A stretch of 64,000 nucleotides of DNA from positions 1,116,001-1,180,000 of the forward strand of contig CP183313.1 of assembly GCA_051414845.1 (NCBI GenBank), written 5' to 3'. Origin of the DNA: Simonsiella sp051414845 (lineage in GTDB: Bacteria; Pseudomonadota; Gammaproteobacteria; Burkholderiales; Neisseriaceae). Position numbers and translations under genes: made by a program. Below, in pieces: positions 1 to 8,263 of the stretch. The number at the start of each line of letters is the position of its first letter. Position 1 is the stretch's first letter. The notes beneath the pieces are model-generated. The model was not told the DNA's origin. It saw only the letters and a list, made by a program, of their open reading frames with translations, and did no database searches.

Positions 1-858
1 CAGGCGGAGCAGCGTTATTTTGGCGACCCTGTGGTGTATGAGAGCCATTCGCCCTATCAGCGACTGGTGGTAACGCAATGGAAAGACGATATACGATTGT
101 ATATTAATGGGAATTTGCAATTTTCTTCGCGCGATGAGGCGCGTTATCATGAGGCTTTGGTGATTCCTGCTATGCAGATGGCGGCAAAACATAAGCGGGT
201 ATTGATTTTGGGCGGTGGCGATGGTTTGGCGGCGCGTGAGGTGTTGAAGTTTGATGATGTGCAACAGATTACGCTGGTGGATTTAGATCCTGATATGACG
301 AAAACGTTTCAAACGTCGGCCAAATTGGTGCAATTGAATCAAAATGCTTTGAATAACCCCAAAATGCAGATTGTGAACGCGGACGCGGCGCAATGGTTGG
401 AGGATAATCGTGAATTGTTTGATGTGATTGTGATTGATTTGCCCGACCCGTCTAATTTCTCGTTGGGTAAGTTGTATTCTGTGCCGATGTATCGCGCGGT
501 TTTACGCCATTTAGCGCAGGGTGGCAAGATTGTGGTGCAATCTACTTCGCCCTATTTCGCGCCCAATGCATATTGGTCGGTGGTAAAAACCTTAGAAACG
601 GCTGGGCTCAATACTGCGCCGTATCATGTGTATGTACCCAGTTTTGGCGAATGGGGATTTGTGTTGGCAAGTCGTGAAGCGGATTTCAGGCTACCTGAAA
701 AAGTGGCTGTACCGACGGTATTTTTAAACCACCAAACTTTGGCGCAAATGTTTGATTTTCCGCCCGATATGGCGCGGCGTGACGTAGAAGCCAATTATTT
801 GAATAATCAAATATTAGTGGCATATTTTGAGCAGGATTGGGCGGAGGTGATACGCTAG
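1..858 (+). CDS. Spermidine-synthase-like aminopropyltransferase, 3' part
   Basis: The reading frame is open from base 1, so the true start lies outside the window; the GTG codons at 31 and 34 are probably internal. The 285 visible residues hold a spermidine/spermine synthase fold: an ESxSPYQ-like segment near the left edge, a glycine-rich nucleotide loop GGGDG at visible residues 71-75, an acidic strand end (VDLDPD), and a DLPDPSN motif where this family has its catalytic Asp region. Such enzymes move an aminopropyl group from decarboxylated SAM to putrescine. Many Neisseriaceae homologues also carry an N-terminal membrane domain, which cannot be checked here. The fold is clear; the substrate is inferred. 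A second, different family member lies at 61944-62738. Confidence 0.8.
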   Translation, partial: QAEQRYFGDPVVYESHSPYQRLVVTQWKDDIRLYINGNLQFSSRDEARYHEALVIPAMQMAAKHKRVLILGGGDGLAAREVLKFDDVQQITLVDLDPDMTKTFQTSAKLVQLNQNALNNPKMQIVNADAAQWLEDNRELFDVIVIDLPDPSNFSLGKLYSVPMYRAVLRHLAQGGKIVVQSTSPYFAPNAYWSVVKTLETAGLNTAPYHVYVPSFGEWGFVLASREADFRLPEKVAVPTVFLNHQTLAQMFDFPPDMARRDVEANYLNNQILVAYFEQDWAEVIR

Positions 859-923
859 TTTTGTATAAAATCCTGTCAAATTTTACCAATTAATTTCAAT
901 AAAAATCAAAAAAATAGCATTTT

Positions 924-938
924 TGTTATTATGTAACA
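924..938. promoter_or_regulatory. Inverted repeat upstream of the alcohol dehydrogenase gene
   Basis: TGTTA and TAACA are spaced by five bases in the AT-rich gap between the aminopropyltransferase and the alcohol dehydrogenase, about 70 bases before the latter's start. Its position suits a regulator-binding site. No regulator family can be named from the half-sites, so this is only a candidate. Confidence 0.25.
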
Positions 939-1009
939 TATTGTAAAAATATCTCAACAGGATAATAATTTTCCCATTAAAATTTTTCACAACCCGAAGG
1001 AGCAGTAAA

Positions 1010-2050
1010 ATGAAAGCAATGGTCTATTATGGTGCTGGCGACATTCGTTTTGAAGAACACGATAAACCCCAAATTATTGACCCAACCGATGCGGTGGTAC
1101 GCGTTACCAAAACCACGATTTGTGGCACGGATTTGGGCATTTGGAAAGGTAAAAATCCTGAAATTGACGCAGGTCGTATTTTGGGACACGAAGGCATTGG
1201 CATCGTGGAAGAAGTCGGCTCTGCCGTGAAAAACATTAAAGTCGGTGATAAAGTGATTATTTCCTGTGTATCAAAATGTTGCACTTGCGATAATTGTAAA
1301 GTTCAATTGTATTCACATTGTCGCAACGGTGGCTGGATTTTGGGCTACATGATTGACGGCACACAAGCCGAATTTGTACGCACGCCTTATGCGGATAACA
1401 GCTTGATTAAGCTGCCTGAAAATGTGAACGAAGAAGTGGCGTTGTTGCTGTCGGACGCGTTGCCAACGGCGCACGAAATCGGCGTGCAATATGGCGATGT
1501 TAAACCAGGCGACACAGTATTTATCGCGGGTGCAGGCCCTGTGGGCATGTCGGCTTTGCTTACAGCACAACTTTATAGCCCAAGCGTGTTGATTATGTGC
1601 GACATGGACGAAAACCGTTTGAAATTGGCAAAAGAATTGGGCGCGACTCATGTCATCAACCCAGCTTCAGGCGACGTTTCTAAACAAGTATTTGATATTG
1701 TTGGCGAAGACGGCGTGGATGTAGCGATTGAAGCCGTAGGCTTGCCAGCAACTTGGGATATGTGCCAAGACATCGTGAAAGCGGGCGGCAACATTGCGGT
1801 GGTGGGTGTACACGGCAAACCTGTTGATTTTAAACTGGAAAAATTGTGGATTAAAAACCTGAAAATTTCCACTGGTTTGGTCAACGCAAACACAACTGAA
1901 ATGTTGATGAAAGCTATTTCAACTAGCAGCGTGGATTACACCAAAATGCTGACTCATCACTTTAAATTCAGCGAATTGGAACAAGCATATGATGTGTTCA
2001 AACACGCGGCAGAACACAATGCGATGAAAGTCGTTTTAACCATGGATTGA
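1010..2050 (+). CDS. Zinc-dependent alcohol dehydrogenase family protein
   Basis: A 346-residue medium-chain dehydrogenase, full length for the family. Catalytic-zinc ligands fit C38, H60 and D149. The Asp in third place is typical of the secondary-alcohol dehydrogenase branch. Structural zinc is bound by C90, C93, C96 and C104 in the usual C-x2-C-x2-C-x7-C spacing. The Rossmann motif GAGPVG is at 174-179. It should oxidise an alcohol, or reduce the aldehyde or ketone, with NAD(P) in the cytoplasm. An AAGGAG ribosome site stands 6 bases before the ATG. The gene looks monocistronic: a 150-base AT-rich gap precedes it and a DUS-pair hairpin follows. The exact substrate is unknown. Confidence 0.88.
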   Translation: MKAMVYYGAGDIRFEEHDKPQIIDPTDAVVRVTKTTICGTDLGIWKGKNPEIDAGRILGHEGIGIVEEVGSAVKNIKVGDKVIISCVSKCCTCDNCKVQLYSHCRNGGWILGYMIDGTQAEFVRTPYADNSLIKLPENVNEEVALLLSDALPTAHEIGVQYGDVKPGDTVFIAGAGPVGMSALLTAQLYSPSVLIMCDMDENRLKLAKELGATHVINPASGDVSKQVFDIVGEDGVDVAIEAVGLPATWDMCQDIVKAGGNIAVVGVHGKPVDFKLEKLWIKNLKISTGLVNANTTEMLMKAISTSSVDYTKMLTHHFKFSELEQAYDVFKHAAEHNAMKVVLTMD

Positions 2051-2066
2051 TTGCATTCAAGTAAAT

Positions 2067-2110
2067 AGGCTGCCTGAAAGTAAGCCATACTTTCAGGTAG
2101 CCTTTTATCT
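2067..2110 (+). terminator. DUS-pair hairpin terminator after the alcohol dehydrogenase
   Basis: Two oppositely oriented uptake sequences, 2067-2081 and 2089-2103, form a 15-bp stem (one G-T pair) with a 7-base loop, followed by a T-rich tract. This is the usual Neisseriaceae use of paired uptake sequences as a rho-independent terminator. Confidence 0.75.
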
Positions 2111-2155
2111 TTTTAGACTGAAACTTTGTCATACTCTTGCAGGCAGCCTGAAACA

Positions 2156-2184
2156 AAAATAGGACGGTTCATACTGTCCTATTT
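2156..2184 (-). terminator. Terminator of ppiB
   Basis: Just downstream of the ppiB stop (minus strand), AAATAGGAC pairs with GTCCTATTT around a 10-base loop and is followed on the minus strand by a T run. It is a non-DUS rho-independent terminator facing the alcohol dehydrogenase terminator. Confidence 0.65.
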
Positions 2185-2199
2185 CTTTGTTTTAAAAGA

Positions 2200-2709
2200 C
2201 TAAACCACTTCAGCTTTGTTAATCACAACCGCGTCTACTGGCACATCATCATGGTAACCATGGCTTTTGGTTTTAACAGCTTCAATCGCGTCCACCACGT
2301 CTTGACCTTCAACCACTTTACCGAATACCGCATAACCCCATTCTTGTACCACAGGACGACCGTGCAATTCTTTTCCACGGAAGTTTAAGAAATCATTGTT
2401 GTTGGTATTGATAAAAAATTGCGCGCTGGCCGAATGTGGGTCAGAAGTGCGTGCCATAGCGATGGTGTATTTTTCGTTTTTCAAGCCATTGTGCGCTTCA
2501 TTTTGAATCGGTGCACGCGTTTCTTTTTCGTTCATATCGCTGTCCATACCGCCGCCTTGAATCATAAAGCCTTTGATAACGCGGTGAAAAATCACGCCAT
2601 TGTAGAAACCGTCTTGAACATATTGTTCAAAGTTGTGCGCGGTGTTGGGCGCGTTTTCGTGGTCTAACTCAATGCCGATAACGCCGAAATTGGTATGTAA
2701 TTTAATCAT
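2200..2709 (-). CDS. ppiB: Cytoplasmic cyclophilin-type peptidyl-prolyl isomerase
   Basis: A 169-residue cyclophilin with no signal peptide, the usual length for bacterial PpiB. The catalytic block FHRVIKGFMIQGG is near residues 40-52, followed by the substrate-pocket stretch ending QFFINTNNN near 115. It speeds cis-trans isomerisation of X-Pro bonds during folding in the cytoplasm. The start MIKLHTNFG is preceded by an AAGGAAAAA ribosome site. It lies 73 bases downstream of the secreted paralogue on the same strand, with an uptake sequence between, so the two may share a transcript. Identification is secure. Confidence 0.93.
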   Translation of the reverse strand: MIKLHTNFGVIGIELDHENAPNTAHNFEQYVQDGFYNGVIFHRVIKGFMIQGGGMDSDMNEKETRAPIQNEAHNGLKNEKYTIAMARTSDPHSASAQFFINTNNNDFLNFRGKELHGRPVVQEWGYAVFGKVVEGQDVVDAIEAVKTKSHGYHDDVPVDAVVINKAEVV

Positions 2710-2782
2710 GGTTTTTCCTTATTTTAGTAGGTTAATCTGTGATTTTTAGCTGCTCTGAACTTCGTTCCAGGCAGCCTGAAAA

Positions 2783-3346
2783 TTATTTAATGATTTTTAC
2801 ACTTTTGATGATGATGGCTTTTTGTGGTACATCTTGATGCATCATGCGGCTGGTGGTACGCACTTTGGCGATTTTGTTGACCACATCCATGCCTTTGGTT
2901 ACGTGACCGAAAACGGTGTAGCCATAACCGCTTGGTGTTTTGCTTTTGAAATCAAGGCTATCGTTATTGGCAACATTGATAAAAAATTGGCTGGTGGCAG
3001 AATGCGGGTCTGCCGTACGCGCCATGGCAATGCTGCCGATGGTGTTTTTTAAACCATTATCTGCTTCGTTCGCAATCGCTGCCGCAGTCGGTTTTTGTAT
3101 CATGTCTTCGGTAAAGCCACCGCCTTGAATCATAAAGCCATCAATCACGCGATGAAAAATGGTGTGGTTGTAAAAGCCTTTGTTGGCGTATTGCAGGAAG
3201 TTTGCCACAGTTTTAGGCGCTTTTTGTTCGTTTAAACTTAATTCAATTGTGCCTGCGCTGGTTTCCATAACGGCATGCGTTTGGGCTTGCGCCATCAAGG
3301 GCGCGCTGGCGAGCGTAGCGGCGATGAGGAAGGTTTTGAAATTCAT
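2783..3346 (-). CDS. ppiA: Periplasmic cyclophilin-type peptidyl-prolyl isomerase
   Basis: A 187-residue cyclophilin starting with a Sec signal peptide: a positively charged start, a hydrophobic stretch, then cleavage after AQA near residue 22. The mature part carries the same catalytic block as the neighbouring cytoplasmic protein (HRVIDGFMIQGG, then QFFINVANN). It should act on exported proteins in the periplasm. Together with 2200-2709 this is a cytoplasmic/periplasmic cyclophilin pair that probably arose by duplication. The symbol is given by function and location; the family call is firm. Confidence 0.88.
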   Translation of the reverse strand: MNFKTFLIAATLASAPLMAQAQTHAVMETSAGTIELSLNEQKAPKTVANFLQYANKGFYNHTIFHRVIDGFMIQGGGFTEDMIQKPTAAAIANEADNGLKNTIGSIAMARTADPHSATSQFFINVANNDSLDFKSKTPSGYGYTVFGHVTKGMDVVNKIAKVRTTSRMMHQDVPQKAIIIKSVKIIK

Positions 3347-3413
3347 TTGATTGTCCTGTTTGGTTGGAAAGCAAACGCGGATTGTAGCAAAGTTTGGCGC
3401 GTTGTGCTTTCAT

Positions 3414-3446
3414 GCTGCCTGAAAAGTTTTGTGTTTTTCAGGCAGC
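3414..3446 (-). terminator. DUS-pair hairpin between hemW and ppiA
   Basis: GCTGCCTGAAAA (3414-3425) pairs with TTTTCAGGCAGC (3435-3446) around a 9-base loop. It lies between the hemW stop and the ppiA start, both on the minus strand, so it could end hemW transcription. No long T run follows. Confidence 0.5.
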
Positions 3447-3456
3447 CGCTTTGTTT

Positions 3457-3507
3457 CACGCACATCGTTTGCTGAATCTAAGATTCAGACCAATGGCAGC
3501 CTGAAAA
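3457..3507. repeat. DUS-linked repeated segment, copy 1
   Basis: About 50 bases, starting CGCACATCG and ending AATGGCAGCCTGAAA, that recur in slightly diverged form at 16291-16341. Both copies sit just after the 3' end of a minus-strand gene (hemW here, rph there) and both end in an uptake sequence. Function unknown. Confidence 0.5.
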
Positions 3508-3512
3508 TCGGT

Positions 3513-4667
3513 TTATAAAAATAACTCAATCAAATTATTAAGAAAGCGTTGCCCCAATTTTGTAGGGCGTAAAAATCTTGGGTCGCTGTCCAATAAACCT
3601 TTTTGCACGGCTTGGGCAAGTGGTGCGCTGATTTGGGCAATCGGTAAACCTGTGCGCTCGCTGAAATAATGAGTGGGCACGCCATCTATCAGGCGCAAGG
3701 CGTTGAGCATAAATTCAAATGGCAATTCGTCTTTGGCAACCGTTTTGCGCGTTATCGCTTGGTTTGGGTTGCTTTGCATCGCAGCGAGATAATCGCTGGG
3801 ATGGCGGCTACGCGTGGTGCGTTCCACATGGGTGGGATAACTGATTTTGCCGTGTGCGCCTGCGCCGATGCCGACATAATCGCCAAACTGCCAATAATTG
3901 AGATTGTGCCGCGCGCGTGCAGCAGATGTTTTGGCAAATGCGCTGGTTTCGTATTGCTGAAAACCTAATTCAAACAGGGTGTTGTGTACGGCTTCTTCTA
4001 TGCCGTGTGCCGTATCGTCTTCGGGCAAACCTTTGGGAGGCGTGTGTCCGAAAGGCGTATTCGGTTCTAATGTGAGTTGATACGCGCTTAAATGGGTAAT
4101 GCCGAATGCGGCGGCGGTGGCAATGTCGTTGCAGGCCGCCTGAATGGTTTGGTGCGGCAAGGCGTACATTAAATCCACATTAACGCGCTCAAAGATTTGT
4201 ACCGCACTGTCAATGGCGGCACGGGCTTCGTCACTGTTGTGTATGCGTCCAAGCGCAGCAAGTTTTTGATTATCAAAACTTTGTACACCAATAGACAAGC
4301 GATTGATACCTGCATCTTTGAAGCCTTGAAATTTCTCGCGCTCAAATGTGCCAGGGTTGGCTTCCAAGGTAATTTCCGCTTCGGGCGACAATTTGACCAG
4401 CGCGCGTACGCCGCTTAATAGTTTGTCAATACTGGCTGCCTGAAACACGCTGGGCGTACCGCCGCCGATAAAAATGGTATCAATGCCGCGCCCCCAAATG
4501 TTGGGCAACTCGGTTTGCAAGTCGGTGAGCAAGGCTTGGATATAAGCGTGTTCGTCTAATGTGGTTTTGATTTTGTGCGAATTGAAATCGCAATATGGGC
4601 ATTTTTGAATGCACCATGGGATATGAATGTAGAGCGAAAGTGGCGGGAGAGCGGTCAATTGCGACAT
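3513..4667 (-). CDS. hemW: Radical SAM haem chaperone HemW
   Basis: A 384-residue radical SAM protein of the HemN/HemW family. The iron-sulfur motif C-x3-C-x2-C is at C19, C23 and C26 (IPWCIQKCPYCDF), followed by GGGTPS and a HemN C-terminal winged-helix-like domain. The length and the short N-terminus before the cysteines fit HemW, proposed to bind and deliver haem, rather than the longer coproporphyrinogen oxidase HemN. It starts with MSQLTALPPL, 160 bases downstream of the epimerase gene with a terminator between, so it probably has its own promoter. Uptake sequences are embedded in the coding region (near 4136 and 4435). Confidence 0.88.
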   Translation of the reverse strand: MSQLTALPPLSLYIHIPWCIQKCPYCDFNSHKIKTTLDEHAYIQALLTDLQTELPNIWGRGIDTIFIGGGTPSVFQAASIDKLLSGVRALVKLSPEAEITLEANPGTFEREKFQGFKDAGINRLSIGVQSFDNQKLAALGRIHNSDEARAAIDSAVQIFERVNVDLMYALPHQTIQAACNDIATAAAFGITHLSAYQLTLEPNTPFGHTPPKGLPEDDTAHGIEEAVHNTLFELGFQQYETSAFAKTSAARARHNLNYWQFGDYVGIGAGAHGKISYPTHVERTTRSRHPSDYLAAMQSNPNQAITRKTVAKDELPFEFMLNALRLIDGVPTHYFSERTGLPIAQISAPLAQAVQKGLLDSDPRFLRPTKLGQRFLNNLIELFL

Positions 4668-4697
4668 TTCAGGCTGCCTGAAAAAAATGAGGAATGA

Positions 4698-4725
4698 AAA
4701 AGGACAGGGCTAAACCTTGTCCTTG
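4698..4725 (-). terminator. Terminator downstream of the epimerase gene
   Basis: AAGGACA (4700-4706) pairs with TGTCCTT (4718-4724), extended by a G-C pair region. On the minus strand the stem is followed by TTTTTC. It lies between the epimerase stop and the hemW start. Confidence 0.6.
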
Positions 4726-4827
4726 CTGTATTTTTGCTTCAGGCAGCCTGAAATTTTAATTTTAAATAGATAATGTAATGTAAAAACAATAATCTATTGA
4801 TTTCAGGCAGCCTGAAAATAGCATTGA

Positions 4828-5580
4828 TTAAGCAGAAATATGCGGATTTTTTAAGCGCATATTGGGCGACCAACCCAGCTCACGTTTGGCTTTCGCGCTG
4901 GTAACGCGCGGGTCATCATTGGCAATATTGAAAATCACGCTTTCTTTTTCATCATGTTCAATCGCCAACACAATCGCGCGTGCGGCGGCTTCTACATGCA
5001 CAGGTGGTGCGAAGTCCACAGGAATATCAAAACCCGTGCCTTTGCCATACAAAAAACCATTGCGCAACACAATACCAATAAAATTACCATGCATAATCTG
5101 TTGCTCCAAGCTATACACCGCTTGTGCCGTTTCGCCATAAATCGGCTCACTAAAATCCAGCAACGGCGCGCTCTCGTCCACAGGCATTTTGTTGCTCGGC
5201 GCATAGACAAAGCAAATGCTTTGCGCAATCACTTTTTTTACACCCGCATTTTCCGCCGCGCGTACCAAATTACGCGTGCCTTCATCACGAATGCGCGCAT
5301 TGCGTACCAACGCCGCCGCCATCTGCTCTTGTGCCAAGCCATCAGGCAAATCTGTTAATTGGTGCAACACAATTTCAGGCTGAATTTCGGCAACGATTTG
5401 ATTGACACGTTCCGCATCAAACACATCCATGATGACAGGTTTCACACCCATTTTTTCCAACTCAGCCGCTTTTTCCACGCTGCGTGTTGTGCCGTAAACC
5501 GTGTGACCTTCTTTAATCAAGATTTCAGCCGTTGGACGACCAATCACGCCGCTTGCGCCTGCTAAAAAAATCGTTGCCAT
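4828..5580 (-). CDS. NAD-dependent epimerase/dehydratase family protein
   Basis: A 250-residue extended short-chain dehydrogenase. The start MATIFLAGASGVIGRP was chosen because GASGVIGR is the N-terminal Rossmann glycine motif and AAGGA lies 8-12 bases upstream; a longer open frame to 5649 has no support. Residues around 80-90 (LHQLTDLPDG) match the family's third strand. The usual catalytic Y-x3-K is not obvious: YAPS and YGETAQAVYSLE are the nearest stretches. The protein therefore belongs to the NAD(P)-binding/nucleoside-diphosphate-sugar epimerase-like group without an assignable substrate. Upstream lies lgt on the same strand, separated by uptake sequences. Confidence 0.75.
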   Translation of the reverse strand: MATIFLAGASGVIGRPTAEILIKEGHTVYGTTRSVEKAAELEKMGVKPVIMDVFDAERVNQIVAEIQPEIVLHQLTDLPDGLAQEQMAAALVRNARIRDEGTRNLVRAAENAGVKKVIAQSICFVYAPSNKMPVDESAPLLDFSEPIYGETAQAVYSLEQQIMHGNFIGIVLRNGFLYGKGTGFDIPVDFAPPVHVEAAARAIVLAIEHDEKESVIFNIANDDPRVTSAKAKRELGWSPNMRLKNPHISA

Positions 5581-5671
5581 AGTATTTTCCTTGTGACAAA
5601 GGTATGAAAACGCGCATTTTATCTGCTTTTCAGTCAGCCTGAAAAGCAAAATTTCAAGCTGCCTGAAGCCA

Positions 5672-6532
5672 TCAACGCGCCATCAAATTGCGTTTACCAA
5701 AATAAACGAAACCCATCACGCCCAAAACAATCATCGGCAAACTCAACCATTGTCCCATCGATAAACCCAAAGTCAGCAAACCCAATTGGCTATCAGGCTG
5801 GCGCGCAAATTCCGCAATAAAACGGAATAAACCATAACCGCCTAAAAACAGCATCGCCACATGCCCTTCAGGGCGCGGCTTTTTGGAAAACCACCACACA
5901 ATCACAAACAAAGCCATGCCTTCCAGCGCAAATTGATACAACTGCGATGGATGGCGTGGCAAATAACCAAACTGTGCCAACCATTCTCTATACTGCGGAT
6001 TGCCTGCTGCCAACGCTTGGTCAGCATACGCCGCTTGCGGAAAACCCATCGCCCAAAACGCATTTGGGTCGGTAACGCGCCCCCACAATTCGCCGTTGAT
6101 AAAATTACCAATACGACCAGAAGCCAAGCCTGTTGGCACCAATGGCGCAACAAAATCCATCACTTGCCAAAAGCGCAAACCGCGTTTTTTGGCAAACAAA
6201 AACGATGCCGCCAACACACCCAAAAAGCCGCCATGAAACGACATACCACCTTCCCAAATTTTAAAAATATTCAAAGGGTTGGCAAGATAATCATTGAAAT
6301 TGTAAAACAAAATATAACCAATGCGACCACCCAAAATCACGCCAATCACGCCCCAAGTAAGCAAATCATCCAACATCTGCGTCGTCAATACCGTATTACC
6401 CTGCTTAATGCGACGGCGACCGAGCCAAATAAACAGCGCAAAACCAACGATATAACTCAAAGCGTACCAACGAATGGCAACAGGCCCAAATAAATGCAGC
6501 GCAACAGGATCAAAATTAGGGTGAATAATCAT
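5672..6532 (-). CDS. lgt: Prolipoprotein diacylglyceryl transferase
   Basis: A 286-residue inner-membrane enzyme that moves diacylglycerol from phosphatidylglycerol to the lipobox cysteine of prolipoproteins. The Lgt signature GRIGNFINGELWGR is at 139-152, HGG at 100-102, and several hydrophobic segments span the chain. The start MIIHPNFDPVALH fits other Lgt proteins. The open frame runs to 6649, but that extension is uptake-sequence-derived and non-conserved in character. The ribosome site is weak. The lipoproteins at 8620 and 35958 would be substrates. It marks the left edge of the candidate origin region. Confidence 0.93.
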   Translation of the reverse strand: MIIHPNFDPVALHLFGPVAIRWYALSYIVGFALFIWLGRRRIKQGNTVLTTQMLDDLLTWGVIGVILGGRIGYILFYNFNDYLANPLNIFKIWEGGMSFHGGFLGVLAASFLFAKKRGLRFWQVMDFVAPLVPTGLASGRIGNFINGELWGRVTDPNAFWAMGFPQAAYADQALAAGNPQYREWLAQFGYLPRHPSQLYQFALEGMALFVIVWWFSKKPRPEGHVAMLFLGGYGLFRFIAEFARQPDSQLGLLTLGLSMGQWLSLPMIVLGVMGFVYFGKRNLMAR

Positions 6533-6737
6533 GATAAAAAAGTGAAATTTAAAAAAGTGGCGATTATAACAAAGGCTACCTGAAAAACGAAAAGGGATTG
6601 TTTCAGGCAGCCTATCGCATATTTTCAGGCAGCCTGAAAAGAAGCACAAAAATGTAGTCTCATCTAGCCGTTTGATTTGTTAAGATTTTGTATAAACACG
6701 CTACTTGTCAAGCCCAAAATAAGAAAAAATATTGATG

Positions 6738-6960
6738 TTATCCACATTGACAAACACCCCATTTTTGTCTTTTAAAGAAAGCAAAAAAAATCAGCACAAT
6801 ATAGCTTGACAGAAAAAATATTTTTTTAACCTAATGTTTTAAAAGAATTTAATAAGTTTTGCCTATTTTTTAAACAAACCAAGTTGCATAACTGTTTTAT
6901 CGCTACTTTTTGACTTTACTCAGAGATAATCCACAACTTACCCACAATCTACGTGGATAA
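6738..6960. other. Candidate oriC / DnaA-box cluster
   Basis: The 674-base gap between lgt and the gene at 7207 is AT-rich and gene-free. It has a perfect DnaA box TTATCCACA at 6738-6746. Three one-mismatch boxes lie close together at 6927-6935 (TAATCCACA), 6938-6946 (TTACCCACA) and, on the other strand, 6952-6960 (TTATCCACG). Between them lies a strongly A+T-rich stretch, about 6780-6870, that could unwind. The flanking genes diverge and gyrB starts 2.9 kb away. This arrangement resembles a bacterial replication origin, but dnaA and dnaN are not in the window. DnaA-controlled transcription is the main alternative. Confidence 0.45.
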
Positions 6961-7011
6961 AATTCGCCTTAACAAAAGCCAACGAAAATACAAAGATTTG
7001 CTCATTTGCGG

Positions 7012-7017
7012 TATAAT
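7012..7017 (+). promoter_or_regulatory. -10 element upstream of the 7207 gene
   Basis: A perfect TATAAT lies 190 bases before the first gene of the 7.2-8.3 kb group and immediately right of the DnaA-box cluster. No good -35 hexamer is seen at the expected spacing. Transcripts starting here would have a leader of roughly 180 bases in which I see no defined riboswitch. Confidence 0.35.
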
Positions 7018-7206
7018 GGCACACTTTTTGGCAACGCTCAAAGCGAGCTTTTAGCAACCCTAATGGCGGGATTAGTCAATCCATTATTTCCCCCAATCCC
7101 ATCGCTCAAACAACCCAATTGAGTGCCGCAAACAAAAAGAACATATTTTTCAGGCAGCCTGAAAGTCAATAAGCCATTTTTTGAAATGCATATATAGAGA
7201 AGAGTC

Positions 7207-7566
7207 ATGCTGCTTTTAGAAATTCGCTTCAATTATATTCGGGCGCAACACCATGGCGCGGTAGTCAAACATCGTAGCGCGTTCAGCAACAGCCGCATGA
7301 TTGTGGCGGATTTTCTCGCATTTCAGGCTGCCGTTAATGCGATTTTGGACATGGCGGCAGAAGAACACATCTACACGCCGCCGAGCAAATTGTTTGGCAA
7401 TTTTCGCGCTACGCCAATTTGTTTGGACGTGCGCGAAAATTTGGCGGACGGATTGTCGCCAGTTGAATATAAAGTTTTGTTGGAAACTTTGCTGGCTTTG
7501 GGCTGTAAACCCATCAAACCTGAACAGGTTTTGTATCACGAAAAAATACCGTTTCAGGTTGCCTGA
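7207..7566 (+). CDS. Conserved-looking small cytoplasmic protein, unknown function
   Basis: A 119-residue protein with no signal peptide or membrane segment and no motif I recognise. It has mixed charge with several aromatic residues (FNYIRAQHHG, HIYTPPSKLFGNF) and ends LYHEKIPFQVA, where the last codons run into an uptake sequence. A purine-rich AGAGAAGAG precedes the ATG. It ends 25 bases before the GST gene on the same strand and is probably co-transcribed with it. Codon use is like that of its neighbours, so I take it as a real gene. Function not assignable. Confidence 0.6.
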   Translation: MLLLEIRFNYIRAQHHGAVVKHRSAFSNSRMIVADFLAFQAAVNAILDMAAEEHIYTPPSKLFGNFRATPICLDVRENLADGLSPVEYKVLLETLLALGCKPIKPEQVLYHEKIPFQVA

Positions 7567-7591
7567 AAAAACCAAAGAAAGCGAAAACACA

Positions 7592-8260
7592 ATGCTCACC
7601 CTATTTACCCTAAAACAATCACGCGCCTACCGCATTGCATGGTTATTGGAATTGCTGGGCGTGGACTATCAAGCGGAAACTTTGGAGCGCAACCACAACA
7701 GCAAACTCGCGCCCGAAAGCCTGCGCCGCATTCACCCGCTCGGCAAATCGCCCCTGATTCAAGACGGCGAGCAAATCATTGCCGAAAGCGGTGCGATTTG
7801 CGAATACTTGTTGGCGAAATTTGACACGCATAGCAGCTACCAAATCGCCCCCGACCATGCCGATTATTGGGCGTATCGCCAATGGCTGCATTATGCCGAA
7901 GGTTCGTTGATGCCCCTGTTGGTGATGACTTTGATTTTCCGCAAAATTGACGCGCCCCCCAAACCGTTTTTCGCCAAACCCATCGCGCAGAAATTGACCG
8001 ATGGCGTGCGCCAAAGTTTTCTGAATCCGCAAATCAAATTGCATTTGGATTATGTGGAACAACAACTTAACGGCAAAACATGGCTGGTGGGCGACAAAAT
8101 CACAGCGGCTGATGTGATGATGTCTTTCCCTTTGCAGGCTGCCAGCTCACGCGCCCCGATTGCGGATTATCCGAATATTGCCGCTTATGTCGCCCGAATC
8201 GCAGCCGAACCGCATTATCAGCAAGCCGAAAACAAATTGGGGAAATTAACGATTTTGTGA
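7592..8260 (+). CDS. Glutathione S-transferase family protein
   Basis: A 222-residue protein with a thioredoxin-like N-terminal domain (MLTLFTLKQSRAYRIAWLLELLG, with S10 in the usual active-site place) and an all-helical C-terminal domain from about residue 90. PLIQDGEQIIAESGAICEYL is the glutathione-binding strand-helix, and WLVGDKITAADVMM is the conserved C-terminal helix motif. It likely conjugates or transfers glutathione in detoxification or dehalogenation-type reactions; the substrate is unknown. The start was moved to 7592 because the longer frame to 7301 overlaps the preceding gene and lacks family similarity. Confidence 0.85.
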   Translation: MLTLFTLKQSRAYRIAWLLELLGVDYQAETLERNHNSKLAPESLRRIHPLGKSPLIQDGEQIIAESGAICEYLLAKFDTHSSYQIAPDHADYWAYRQWLHYAEGSLMPLLVMTLIFRKIDAPPKPFFAKPIAQKLTDGVRQSFLNPQIKLHLDYVEQQLNGKTWLVGDKITAADVMMSFPLQAASSRAPIADYPNIAAYVARIAAEPHYQQAENKLGKLTIL

Positions 8261-8263
8261 TTG

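Noticed and set aside
31..858. GTG at position 31 as the real start of the first gene
   Set aside because: The frame is open to base 1 and the residues before it continue the family sequence, so the gene is simply cut by the window edge.
5861..6493. A 210-residue frame on the plus strand across lgt
   Set aside because: Antisense to the conserved Lgt coding region, Arg/His/Gln-rich and without a ribosome site.
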